Source: Spirochaetae bacterium HGW-Spirochaetae-1
GTDB lineage: Bacteria > Spirochaetota > UBA4802 > UBA5550
NCBI GenBank assembly: GCA_002839375.1
Contig: PGXY01000007.1
Span: 186,001-250,000 of the forward strand
Length of the DNA: 64,000 nt
Direction: 5' to 3'
Both the position numbers and the translations under genes were made by a program. The notes under the pieces were generated by a model. The model did not search any database. It was given only the letters and a program-made list of their open reading frames with translations, and was not told where the DNA came from. Positions 35,343-44,160 of this stretch are shown piece after piece; the stretch's first letter is position 1, and every line of letters begins with the position of its first letter.

Positions 35343-37067
35343 TTAAACCGCCGAGGTAAAGCGGATATCCCTGGTCTCAAGATCTTCTATAAATTTAGCG
35401 TTTTCATATTCACGGTCTATCTTGCGGATTCTCTTTTTTATGTTAAGAGTTGTGCCCGGGTATACCCGGTCATACACAACGATGGAGGGTTCCTTATCCA
35501 GCTTGAGCTTCTCGGCTACCAGTTGACTCTTTTCGGTGAGAGCCTTCAACTCCTTGTTGCCACTGTTCAGCTCCTTCAATAATTCAAGACAGGCTTTCTG
35601 CCGTAAAGGCGGAAGTATGGCAATGAACTTTTTCGGGTCCTCAAAAACGCTCTCACCGAAGCTCGTGCGCAGCTTCCGGATCACTTCCTGGACTGATTCC
35701 CTCAAGACATTCATTTCCTTACGTACCAGCTCCAGTTCCTTTTCAATATAAAGGTTTCTTCCCACGGAAAGAATCGTGGGAGTTTCATTGGGGGCCCCGG
35801 CAACCTTTACTAAAATGTCGTAGAGCGCGGTGATATCACCCCCTATGATCTTGCCGGTCTTTGCCGTCACATTCACCGTCTTGTTGGAAAAGACAATGGA
35901 GTTGATTATGGAATCCTCGACGATGACATCGCCGCCGGCCTCAATCGTGGCGTTGAGCAGATACTTGGATTTGAAGGTTCCCCCGCAGATTACCTTCACC
36001 AATTCCTTTCCCACGCAGCCGGTGCCGACCGTAACATTTCCGTCAGCCTCTATCAACGCATCTTCCACGCTGTTTTTAATTTCTATGTCTCCCTTTGCCT
36101 TTATATGAAAACCGGCAAGCACCGAACCGGTGACCTGGACAGATCCCTTGAAATCGATATTCCCCGTATTATAATCGACGTCTCCGTTGATGATAACGGT
36201 TTCCAGAACCGAAACCTTTTTCTGGACCACTTTCAGGACACCGTCGATGCCGGCGAGAAAAATATTTTCATCCTGACCGGACTGTACTATGTTTTCTCCA
36301 CGACGGAATCCATCCATCTGTTCCATAACGGCGGGAGTGATATTGCCGAAAATATCCATGCCGTCCACGGGCTTCACCGGCGGAATTCTCTGGAGTATTT
36401 CCTGTCCCTTGAAAACCTGTACAACAGAGCCCACTTCCTTGAAGTCAATGCTCCCGTCGGATTTTATTTCCCCGGCCTTTTTTTCGAAATCCACCATGGC
36501 CTGGAAAGTCTCCTCGATTCCATTCACGGGAGTTTTACCCTGAGCCACCAGTATTCTCGTAACCTTCCTCTCACCTGTATCAATGGCGGCCAACTGCGCC
36601 TCGATCTTCTTCTGGCCCACGCCGGCCAGGATCTTTTGCTCCTGCATATATTCCATTATTTCATTTACCGTGGGAATCTTGCCGAAATTCGTAGGATGGA
36701 TAATGAACACGGCCTTCAGCTTATCCCGGGACACGTTAAGGGCCGAAATCAGTTTGAGGACCCCGGCTGCCAGAACGACAAAACCGTACGTGGAAGCCTT
36801 ATAAGCCTGCACAGCCTCGTCATAATAAATACCCGCATCTATTTTAAACTGGGCAAAATCAACAACATTATAGTATTTATATCCGGAATCGATCCTGGCC
36901 TGTATCTGGTCATCATTATCAATATTGATGACGCGGGCGACAATTTGTGCACGTGAAACAAAATTATGAGGTGACGAAAGAACGGCCTTTTTTTCGCCCG
37001 TATCGGAATCAACAGTATTAAACATCCTGGAGGCTTTGGGGTCAAAGTATAATACAAGTTTTTTCAT
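35343..37067 (-). CDS. FapA/DUF342-type polymer domain protein
   Basis: 574 residues. The central part is a right-handed beta-helix-like stretch typical of the flagellar assembly protein A (FapA) family, with repeats such as VIINGDVDYNTGNIDFKGSV, GFHIKAKGDIEIKNSVEDA and IEAGGDVIVEDSI (about 290-420). A coiled coil follows (about 440-540). DUF342 proteins are common in spirochaetes; their role is not settled, with polymer or cell-envelope scaffold functions proposed. It stands alone, and no Shine-Dalgarno is evident. Confidence 0.85.
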   Translation of the reverse strand: MKKLVLYFDPKASRMFNTVDSDTGEKKAVLSSPHNFVSRAQIVARVINIDNDDQIQARIDSGYKYYNVVDFAQFKIDAGIYYDEAVQAYKASTYGFVVLAAGVLKLISALNVSRDKLKAVFIIHPTNFGKIPTVNEIMEYMQEQKILAGVGQKKIEAQLAAIDTGERKVTRILVAQGKTPVNGIEETFQAMVDFEKKAGEIKSDGSIDFKEVGSVVQVFKGQEILQRIPPVKPVDGMDIFGNITPAVMEQMDGFRRGENIVQSGQDENIFLAGIDGVLKVVQKKVSVLETVIINGDVDYNTGNIDFKGSVQVTGSVLAGFHIKAKGDIEIKNSVEDALIEADGNVTVGTGCVGKELVKVICGGTFKSKYLLNATIEAGGDVIVEDSIINSIVFSNKTVNVTAKTGKIIGGDITALYDILVKVAGAPNETPTILSVGRNLYIEKELELVRKEMNVLRESVQEVIRKLRTSFGESVFEDPKKFIAILPPLRQKACLELLKELNSGNKELKALTEKSQLVAEKLKLDKEPSIVVYDRVYPGTTLNIKKRIRKIDREYENAKFIEDLETRDIRFTSAV

Positions 37068-37186
37068 TATTGGAATATATCACCCGTTTTAAATTTTTTA
37101 GACAGAACTATCCTCATATAGTTTCTTTTCGTAAAAAAAAGACGATTTATTGATACTTTTATTGTCTGCTATGAAAAAAACCGCCT

Positions 37187-37471
37187 TTACAAATCTCCCT
37201 CATCCTCCCCTTCACGATAGAAAATGGCCATATTGCCGATAATATCCACGAGCTCACACTTCGTTGCCTTGGCAATTTCTGCTGCAATATCCCTTTTATC
37301 ATCCTTAAAATCGATGAATTTAACCTTTATAAGCTCATGATCCTCCAATGCCTTGTCAACGGCGCTGACAAGGCTCGGTGTCAGGCCCTTCTGACCCACC
37401 ATGACTACGGGCTTCAAATGGTGCGCCCTGGCCTTGAGTTCTCTTTTCTGCGCTCCCGATAATGATGACAT
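37187..37471 (-). CDS. yhbY: YhbY/CRM-domain RNA-binding protein
   Basis: 94 residues covering one CRM domain: LKARAHHLKPVVMVGQKGLT at the start and the GxxG-type loop in VMVGQKG, then DHELIKVKF. Members bind pre-50S ribosomes. GAGGGAACT precedes the ATG. Confidence 0.9.
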   Translation of the reverse strand: MSSLSGAQKRELKARAHHLKPVVMVGQKGLTPSLVSAVDKALEDHELIKVKFIDFKDDKRDIAAEIAKATKCELVDIIGNMAIFYREGEDEGDL

Positions 37472-37656
37472 AGTTCCCTCACAATTGCAATATTATTATT
37501 TTAAGAATTTAACAATGCATGACAAATTCGTTTTGACAATTACTAAATTCCGAAACAGCCAGAATTATTCAATATGGTTCCCGATGCAAATATATTCTTG
37601 ACCCGGTGAAATAATTATGCCTGTTTTATCCATATCTGGCGTGTCCTGGAAAAGCC

Positions 37657-38619
37657 ATGAAAATAATTATTTCCTGTATATCCCTTCTTGCCGTGGCGGT
37701 ACATTTTACCTGCTCCCCTGCCGCCTCCCGGCCTCCCCTGGAGCAGTGGGGATATGTACTCCATTCTGCGCCGCAGGACAAGGCCTGTCTTGATCGGGCG
37801 CTCCGGCGCTTTTCCGTACTGGCCGTCACGGGATTCTCCCTGGACCGGAAAGGGGCTCTCATGCGAAGCGGCGGCTCCGTTGTAAAAAAGATACTGAATG
37901 ATTCCGGCGTATCAGCGGTGACCGTGTATCCCCTGATCACCTTCGCGTCCCCTGCCGACGGTGTGGCATTCCTCGATTCTCCGCCGACACAGGCCGCCGG
38001 TATAACCGCCATTAAAAACATGACAAATACACTGCATGTCCCGGGAATACATCTCGATTTTGAATATCTTTCCGGCGCCCATGCCCTGAAATTGAAGGCT
38101 TTCATACAACATCTTCGACTGTCCCTGCAGGGCAAAACCGTCACCATGGCTGTCTTTCCTTCCGTTGAATTCCCGGAAAAATGGTCTTCCTTTCACGACC
38201 TTTCCCTGCTGGATCCCGTCCTGGATGAAATTGTTCTCATGTGTTATGATTATCACAGGCCCGGAACGAAGCCGGGACCCGTGACCGACCTTGACTGGGT
38301 GGAAAAAAATATCATCAGCGCCCTGAAGCATGTCGGACCGGGGAAGGTCTGGCTCGGCGTACCTGCCTACGGCTACAGCTGGCCTCCCGCGGGAAAACCC
38401 CGGGTGATCACTGAAAAGGAAGGACTCCGTCTCGGGCGTCAATACGGGTCCAGCCGTGATCCTTCGGGAACCCTGTTCGTACAATATGTCCGGAACGGCG
38501 TTACCCGCAGGGCATGGTTCGCCGACATAAAGACCCGGGAAAGACTGGCCGGTCTGGCTGAAAAATATCACCTCCGGGGAACGGCCCTCTGGCGCATCGG
38601 CTTCGAAGAGACCCCCTGA
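37657..38619 (+). CDS. Glycoside hydrolase family 18-type lipoprotein
   Basis: 320 residues with a lipoprotein-type signal ending HFTC (Cys19). The GH18 barrel signature is GIHLDFEY with Asp134 and catalytic Glu136; MCYDYH, VWLGVPAYGYSW and ALWRIGFE follow, as in YaaH/SleL-like enzymes. It probably acts on N-acetylglucosamine-containing polymers in the periplasm or at the surface, such as peptidoglycan or chitin-like chains. Substrate not determinable. Nearby genes give no further hint. Confidence 0.85.
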   Translation: MKIIISCISLLAVAVHFTCSPAASRPPLEQWGYVLHSAPQDKACLDRALRRFSVLAVTGFSLDRKGALMRSGGSVVKKILNDSGVSAVTVYPLITFASPADGVAFLDSPPTQAAGITAIKNMTNTLHVPGIHLDFEYLSGAHALKLKAFIQHLRLSLQGKTVTMAVFPSVEFPEKWSSFHDLSLLDPVLDEIVLMCYDYHRPGTKPGPVTDLDWVEKNIISALKHVGPGKVWLGVPAYGYSWPPAGKPRVITEKEGLRLGRQYGSSRDPSGTLFVQYVRNGVTRRAWFADIKTRERLAGLAEKYHLRGTALWRIGFEETP

Positions 38620-38701
38620 AAAAAAAACTAATGTAATTCCCGCGTTAACCGATATAAATAATGAGACATAACGGTCGATCCAACGCAAACGAGAGGTGCT
38701 C

Positions 38702-38926
38702 ATGAAACAGGCTAAGAGAAACAACCGCGACTTCAGGGAAATGCTGCAGAAATATCTCGATATCAAGGGACTTGATATCATCGTCGTCCTTGATGACGGA
38801 AGTGAAGTCGAGCTCTACAAGAACAGATCCCTCATCGATGACATGCTGGTGTCTCTGGAAAAGGGAAAGGGGGAGATGCGGATACCGCTTTCACAGATTA
38901 AATCGGTTGACCTTTTCGCCGCATAA
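38702..38926 (+). CDS. Small conserved-looking protein, possibly LSm-like
   Basis: 74 residues. Start ATG at 38702 with GAGAGG six bases upstream. A helical N-terminus (DFREMLQKYLDIKG) is followed by strands: LDIIVVLDDGSEVELYKN, then a basic loop and MRIPLSQIKSVDLF. This order recalls small Sm/Hfq-like beta-barrels, but the match is only by eye. A terminator follows 28 bp later, so it is expressed alone. Confidence 0.65.
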   Translation: MKQAKRNNRDFREMLQKYLDIKGLDIIVVLDDGSEVELYKNRSLIDDMLVSLEKGKGEMRIPLSQIKSVDLFAA

Positions 38927-38953
38927 CATACTACGGATGTACAGCCTGAACAG

Positions 38954-39001
38954 AGCACCGTCCCGCGGGCCGATATCCCGCTCCGGAATGGTGCTTTTTT
39001 G
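38954..39001 (+). terminator. Rho-independent terminator
   Basis: AGCACC pairs with GGTGCT, with an inner GCGGG/CCCGC stem, followed by six T. It ends the transcript of the small gene at 38702 and lies just beyond the end of the convergent flavodoxin-ferredoxin gene. Confidence 0.8.
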
Positions 39002-39019
39002 TTTCCGCACCGGCCGCCA

Positions 39020-39973
39020 TCAGCTTTTTTTAAGCTCGTCGGGTTCCACTATGGTAATATCCTGCCGTTTCAAAAACTCCCGGAAGCCGTAGACCTTTTT
39101 ACCCATGAACACCATGTCATGGGCCTGCACGGGACAGATATTAACACACCCCACGCAGAAGATGCACGCCTCATTATCTATACTGAACTTCGATATATTG
39201 ATCGCGCCCACGGGACACTTTTCTTCACAGGCGCCGCACTGGATGCAGAGATTTTTATCGATAACATGTTTGTCCAGGGCGACCTTTTTCGTCCACCATG
39301 CGGTCCCCATATGTTTCAGCGGAGTAAAAATCGTACATTCAAAATCAATTTCCCGTTCTTTTCCTTCCTTGACATTTGCCAATACGGTCCCGGCGAATTT
39401 CCTTGCCTTTTCATAGGTGTTCACATCGGGAAGATGGCGGTAACGAACAATGCGCTCGATCCTTCCCGTAGACCACGTGGGCGCAAAGGTGGACATGTTG
39501 CCGAAGGTCTCACAGCCCATGGGCACTCCTCCCTTTTCGGCAAGAAGTTCCGACAGGGAGCATGCCGTGTTGTGTTGATTATGGCCCGGACCGCCAAATG
39601 TTGAATACGAGGCCACGGCCGTTCCCTTTATTTCCGGTATGCCCTCCAGCCATTGTTTGAAGGTCACGGGAACATCGTAATAGTATACGGGTGAACCGGC
39701 TACGATGATATCAAATCCGGGAAGAATATTTTTATCCACATCGCGATGATCCGCCGTCGTAACCTGGAGTCCCTCTCTGGAAAGCCTGTGCCCGATGATC
39801 CTGCCGATACGCTCCGTATGTCCGGTCTGGCTGAACCATACAACCAGGGCTTTTGCAGGTTTTGTCGTCTTCACCGGTATCTTCCCGGCAAAAATCCTCC
39901 TCATGCCTCCCATGAAATAAAAAGAAACAAGGGCCAGGACGCTTTTTAATAAAAATGAGCGGCGATTTTCCAT
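39020..39973 (-). CDS. Flavodoxin-ferredoxin fusion (EFR1-type) with Tat-like signal
   Basis: 317 residues from the ATG at 39973, set by GGGGAGG upstream. The N-terminus has NRRSFLLKSVLAL, a twin-arginine-like signal. A flavodoxin-type domain (about 40-215) has VVWFSQTGHTERIG as FMN phosphate loop. Two 4Fe-4S clusters follow: CIQCGACEEKCPVG and CIFCVGCVNICPVQ (about 245-290). This is the EFR1 ferrodoxin layout with an added export signal, so it may be a periplasmic or membrane-bound electron carrier. tatA is 4 kb away. Electron partner unknown. Confidence 0.85.
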   Translation of the reverse strand: MENRRSFLLKSVLALVSFYFMGGMRRIFAGKIPVKTTKPAKALVVWFSQTGHTERIGRIIGHRLSREGLQVTTADHRDVDKNILPGFDIIVAGSPVYYYDVPVTFKQWLEGIPEIKGTAVASYSTFGGPGHNQHNTACSLSELLAEKGGVPMGCETFGNMSTFAPTWSTGRIERIVRYRHLPDVNTYEKARKFAGTVLANVKEGKEREIDFECTIFTPLKHMGTAWWTKKVALDKHVIDKNLCIQCGACEEKCPVGAINISKFSIDNEACIFCVGCVNICPVQAHDMVFMGKKVYGFREFLKRQDITIVEPDELKKS

Positions 39974-40070
39974 ATTATACCTCCCCTGTGATAAAATCAG
40001 CCTTATATCCATTTGCGGTGTAAATCACGACTTTGCAAGTATTATTATTTACAATTTGCAAATATTTTTT

Positions 40071-40146
40071 TCTCTCCCCCTGAATCCCCCGGAGGGGGAC
40101 TTCTATGATGGATAAAAAACCAACAAACCCCTTTCAGGGTTGGCGA
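40071..40146 (-). repeat. Palindromic intergenic repeat, copy 1 (agtccccctccggggg)
   Basis: Read on the minus strand: CGCCAACCCTGAAAGGGGTTT, about 20 spacer bases, then AGAAGTCCCCCTCCGGGGGATTCAGGGGG. The copy at 45248-45317 matches it closely in the opposite orientation. Each copy carries two hairpins (CCCTGAAAGGGG and CCCCCTCCGGGGG). Confidence 0.8.
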
Positions 40147-40413
40147 AGCTCGGTTTATGTATTGCGCAGGTATTTTCGCCGGGGTCCCTCCTTTCCTCCT
40201 GTTCAAATTAAATTCTTGAAATGTTCCCCGGACAATGGTACAATTTATATGTGGGGTTCACCGGCTTCGCTTGCGCGTGATGTGCGGGACGCCGGTAATG
40301 CACAAATCATGATGATATCGGGAATCCATAAAAATTATTTCCTGCCGGCACTGATAATGAGCCTGTTTGCGATAGAAAATAACGCCTCGTGCGCTCAAAA
40401 AGGAGAAATCTCT

Positions 40414-41034
40414 ATGGAAAAACTGCGGGGAAAAATGGTCACGGAACAGATCGAATCGCGCGGTGTAACCGATCAGAGAGTACTCAGCGCCATGAGAAAA
40501 GTTGAGCGCCATGTATTCGTCCCCGACCAGTACCGGTCCGAGGCATATGCCGACCATCCACTGCCCATCGGTCATGGACAGACTATATCACAGCCGTATA
40601 TTGTTGCGCTCATGACCGAATTATGTGAACTGCAGGGTGACGAAAAGGTACTGGAAATCGGTACAGGCTCAGGCTACCAGGCCGCTGTCCTCGCCCTCAC
40701 TGCCAAAGAAGTATACAGCATAGAAATAGTTGAATTCCTGGGGAAAAAAGCCCGGGAAAAATTATCGGGAGCGGGATATGATAATGTCTTCGTAAAAATC
40801 GGCGACGGCTATCTCGGGTGGCCGGAAAAGGCCCCCTTCGACGTCATCATCCTCACTGCCTCGCCTCCACAGATTCCACAATTACTTATTGATCAGTTGA
40901 AAGAGGGGGGCATTCTCATTGCTCCCGAAGGGGAATACATCCAGCAGTTGGTCAGGCTGGAAAAAAGAAACGGTATAATACATCGCCGAAACATAACCTA
41001 TGTCCGCTTTGTACCCATGATACGCGGCCGATAG
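40414..41034 (+). CDS. pcm: Protein-L-isoaspartate O-methyltransferase
   Basis: 206 residues from the ATG at 40414, which is preceded by AAAGGAG and gives the standard length of about 208. Family motifs are present: RHVFVPDQYRSEAYAD, GQTISQPYIVA, and the SAM-binding VLEIGTGSGYQAAVLA. It repairs isoaspartyl residues using S-adenosylmethionine. The frame is open further upstream: an ATG at 40312 would add a signal-peptide-like segment (FLPALIMSLFAIENNASCAQ) and give a periplasmic form; extension to 40105 runs into a dispersed repeat and is rejected. Confidence 0.9.
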   Translation: MEKLRGKMVTEQIESRGVTDQRVLSAMRKVERHVFVPDQYRSEAYADHPLPIGHGQTISQPYIVALMTELCELQGDEKVLEIGTGSGYQAAVLALTAKEVYSIEIVEFLGKKAREKLSGAGYDNVFVKIGDGYLGWPEKAPFDVIILTASPPQIPQLLIDQLKEGGILIAPEGEYIQQLVRLEKRNGIIHRRNITYVRFVPMIRGR

Positions 41035-41197
41035 GCTTTCTGTTCCCGCTGATGTCCAAATTCAGTTTACCATTTTTTAGAAAACGCTTTGTTCGCATAA
41101 AATTATTGTCATTAAGGAATAAATCGGACTACCGATAATAAATTATAGAGACCGCACGTATACTGCGATTGTTTACCAGACAAAGAGGGGGTATTTA

Positions 41198-41581
41198 ATG
41201 AAAGGTCGCATCCTGATCATCGAAGATGATGATACCCTGCGGGAACTGATAAAAGACCTCTTCGAACACAACGATTTTCAGGTAGACACAGCTGTAAACG
41301 GTAAGGACGGGGCATCGCACTTTGTCCATAAAAAATATGATCTTATTATAACTGATATTATTATGCCTGAGAAGGAAGGACTGGAAACCATAATGGAAAT
41401 CCGGTCCAGCGATCCCGATGTTAAAATAATTGCCATATCCGGCGGTGGAAGCATGATACCGAAGGATTATCTCAACATAGCCCGGATACTGGGGGCTGTC
41501 AGGACGCTGGAAAAACCCTTTCTCATGGAAACCCTTCTCGATACAGTATATGAGTTAATTCCGGTAAAAAAAGCCATCTGA
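41198..41581 (+). CDS. Single-domain response regulator (CheY-like)
   Basis: 127 residues, only a receiver domain. The acidic pair is at D10-D11, phospho-acceptor Asp53 in IITDIIMP, Ser in IAISGGG and Lys in LEKPF. GAGGGGG precedes the ATG. No histidine kinase lies next to it. The large unknown gene 113 bp downstream on the same strand may be co-expressed. Confidence 0.9.
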   Translation: MKGRILIIEDDDTLRELIKDLFEHNDFQVDTAVNGKDGASHFVHKKYDLIITDIIMPEKEGLETIMEIRSSDPDVKIIAISGGGSMIPKDYLNIARILGAVRTLEKPFLMETLLDTVYELIPVKKAI

Positions 41582-41694
41582 ATTCGCCGTAATTGTCAGT
41601 ACTCATAAAAATTATTGACAAATAGACTTTTACCGGCACACTGTTAAGATTTCCCTTAAAAAGGTAGCTCATCTTGTTGCACGTGGAATAAAAA

Positions 41695-43551
41695 ATGGAT
41701 ACTCCTTCAAAAAATACATCGGAAAAATTTAACTTCCTCAATTCGCATATAGAAAAAGAGGCACATATCTATGAGGTCCTGAATGAAATACATCGCCTTC
41801 AGGAACAATATCTGAAAAACGGACAGGGGCAGCTGGCTACTATTGACGATCTGACCAAATCACGCAATATCAAGATTCCCCTGACTCCGTCGCGCAATAA
41901 GAATATCCAGTTCCTGGTAGATCAGCTGCTGAAAAACTATCCCGACAATGTTAGATCAATCAGCTCCCTTCAATTTAATGTCGATCCAAGCACGAAAAAG
42001 CTGTCCATAAACGAGATGTCGGAATATGCGGTAAATTTAAAAAACGAAGATCTCAACCGCATTGAAAAAGAAAGGGATGACCGTTCCCTCGAGGGCCTCC
42101 TGGATCTCCTCACGAAATTCCGTCTCTTCAATCTGACCAAGCTTATAAAAAACGCCCAGAACAAGGCCCATATTTCACGCATAGTGAAGATGGAACTGGG
42201 CACGAGCATTTTCACTTTCAAGCATTTTTCCCTGGACAAAAACCAGTTCGAGCATACCGAAGATTACTGCTTTCACCAGCATAACTACGAACAGGTCAGG
42301 AGCAAGCTGAATATGGATGAACTGAAGAACATCATTTCCGTTCATTCCACCCTTATAAATAGACGATTAAAAAAATTTGGCATACTGAACACGGATTTCG
42401 CTGATTACCGTGACAACAAACTGGACTACCTGCTGAATATAATCATCGAGGACCTCAACACGTCCGTAGACAAGAAGGATCTCATGGAAGTCAAGAATTT
42501 CGCTTCACTGCGATCCTGTCTGCTGAAAGTCGATAAAATCATCGACCCCCTTATCGCCATCAACGACGATATGGTTAAATTCGTCCGTGAAAACAGCATC
42601 TGCAGGGATACGGATCTTCTCGGCATCTTCAACATGCTCACGCCGGAAATGCTGCAACGCTGGGCGAAAAAGGATATGGAAAAAAAGAAAATAATTACAT
42701 ATACTGATCCCCATAAAAATTTATATTTTTTAGACGGTGCATCCTTCCAGACAAAAATGACCGGCCTGCATCAGGTTATAATCAAGGACAATGACCGGTT
42801 TAACCAGCTCACACATATCGAAAAAAACGAATATATATCGCTCATGGATTTGTTATGCGATGTTGGCAGCGAAATGCTTCTCTCTGGACAGCTTGCCCGG
42901 ACAATGCTCGGAAACGAAAACGGGACACAGCGGATAAGGCAGATGATCCGGGAATATGAGGATTTCAAGAACAGGGAAAAAGAGGAAGCCGCCGCCGAAC
43001 AGGAGATAGAGGAAGAACATGAATCGGTTATCAAAAAAATTGTAAGTTTCTTTACATCACTCTTCAGTCGCAGGGAGAGTCACGAGGAGGCGATGAGCGT
43101 TCCGGGAACCAGGGCTTCCGGTAAACGTAAAAAATCAGCCATGTCACGGGCCACGAAGGATCTCTATGGACAGATTAAAACCAGGAATGCCCCCATCATA
43201 GCCCTGTCCGATTACCTGGAACTGGCGCCTGATAATGAGACCAAGGTGGACACCATCATAAACGAGATCCGTCAGAATAATTTAAAAATAGTGATCCCCA
43301 TATATAATGCCAGGACAGTCCTCTACCCGGTGAAAAGCCAGGATTACCTGATATCGGATATCGATTATCTCATGGTGGATCCTGATATTATCCAGACACC
43401 GGAATTGATACGGGAGTTCACCGACTCCCTGGCAGGTTATAAGATAAAGGATGAGGCTATCCCCGGCAGGGCCATTCTGAATATCGAAAACTACCTGCTT
43501 ACCCTCTACCGGCAGAAAAGAGCTCAGAAACTGAGGAAAAAAAGGCAGTAA
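41695..43551 (+). CDS. Large protein of unknown function
   Basis: 618 residues, cytoplasmic by appearance, no family recognised. The first 420 residues are helical and charged; a Glu/Ala-rich coiled segment (about 420-445) leads to a hydrophobic patch (IKKIVSFFTSLFSRR) and a basic region, then a C-terminal domain (about 495-618) with alternating strands and helices (DNETKVDTIINEIRQN, KIVIPIYNARTVLYPV) and a Lys/Arg-rich tail. It follows a lone receiver gene. Possibly spirochaete-specific. Confidence 0.75.
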   Translation: MDTPSKNTSEKFNFLNSHIEKEAHIYEVLNEIHRLQEQYLKNGQGQLATIDDLTKSRNIKIPLTPSRNKNIQFLVDQLLKNYPDNVRSISSLQFNVDPSTKKLSINEMSEYAVNLKNEDLNRIEKERDDRSLEGLLDLLTKFRLFNLTKLIKNAQNKAHISRIVKMELGTSIFTFKHFSLDKNQFEHTEDYCFHQHNYEQVRSKLNMDELKNIISVHSTLINRRLKKFGILNTDFADYRDNKLDYLLNIIIEDLNTSVDKKDLMEVKNFASLRSCLLKVDKIIDPLIAINDDMVKFVRENSICRDTDLLGIFNMLTPEMLQRWAKKDMEKKKIITYTDPHKNLYFLDGASFQTKMTGLHQVIIKDNDRFNQLTHIEKNEYISLMDLLCDVGSEMLLSGQLARTMLGNENGTQRIRQMIREYEDFKNREKEEAAAEQEIEEEHESVIKKIVSFFTSLFSRRESHEEAMSVPGTRASGKRKKSAMSRATKDLYGQIKTRNAPIIALSDYLELAPDNETKVDTIINEIRQNNLKIVIPIYNARTVLYPVKSQDYLISDIDYLMVDPDIIQTPELIREFTDSLAGYKIKDEAIPGRAILNIENYLLTLYRQKRAQKLRKKRQ

Positions 43552-43584
43552 GCACAATTCCTTTCGGGAGAAGGAATAGGCCGG

Positions 43585-43851
43585 TTACTGGTCTGATACG
43601 CTGCAGGAATCACAGGATCCACTGCATGCAGGAGCGCTTTCAGATTTTGATGAAGAAGCAGAAGAACTTCCATTTTTTTTGTAATCATTGACATAGAAAC
43701 CTGGACCCTTGAATATAATTCCCGCTGTACCAAAAAGTTTCCTCACCTCACCGCCGCATTTCTCGCACGTTTTAATGGGATCATCGCTCATGGATTGGAA
43801 AACATCAAAGGTGTGATCGCACACGGTACATTTATACTCATAAGTTGGCAT
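43585..43851 (-). CDS. FmdB-family zinc-ribbon protein
   Basis: 88 residues. MPTYEYKCTVCDHTF and TCEKCGGEV give the CxxC...CxxC zinc ribbon of the FmdB family; a Ser-rich linker and a Cys-rich tail (CSGSCDSC) follow. FmdB proteins were proposed as regulators, but most are of unknown role. GAGG precedes the ATG. A hairpin (ATTCCTT/AAGGAAT, 43557-43577) lies between it and the convergent 618-residue gene. Confidence 0.88.
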   Translation of the reverse strand: MPTYEYKCTVCDHTFDVFQSMSDDPIKTCEKCGGEVRKLFGTAGIIFKGPGFYVNDYKKNGSSSASSSKSESAPACSGSCDSCSVSDQ

Positions 43852-44160
43852 AGAAAAGACCTCATTGTGTTAATATTTGCATATGTATTATTTTACATAT
43901 TAATAAAACAAAGTTCCAAGTGTATCCAGTTCACTTCACTACCGGTATTCGTCAATAATAATTTTATTTTGTTACACGCCTTCTCTGAGAGAGAATAAAA
44001 TTCCGGAATGCATCACAAGCAACAATATCCCAAAAATTTGCCGTTCATTCACTCCTCTTCAATTTTATTTTCATAAAAATATTGACTCTCCCACCATTTT
44101 GTCACGCATGATATTCTTAACAGACTGCACATAATCCACTAATAATGAAATGAACTGAAT
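43852..44160. other. 309-bp AT-rich divergent intergenic region
   Basis: Separates the FmdB-type gene (minus) from the radical SAM gene (plus) and should hold both promoters. I see no RNA gene, strong hairpin or repeat in it. Confidence 0.45.

Noticed and set aside
40105-40413. N-terminal extension of pcm to 40105
   Set aside because: The start lies inside a dispersed palindromic repeat and the segment lacks protein-like composition; a strong ribosome site precedes the ATG at 40414, which gives the normal family length.
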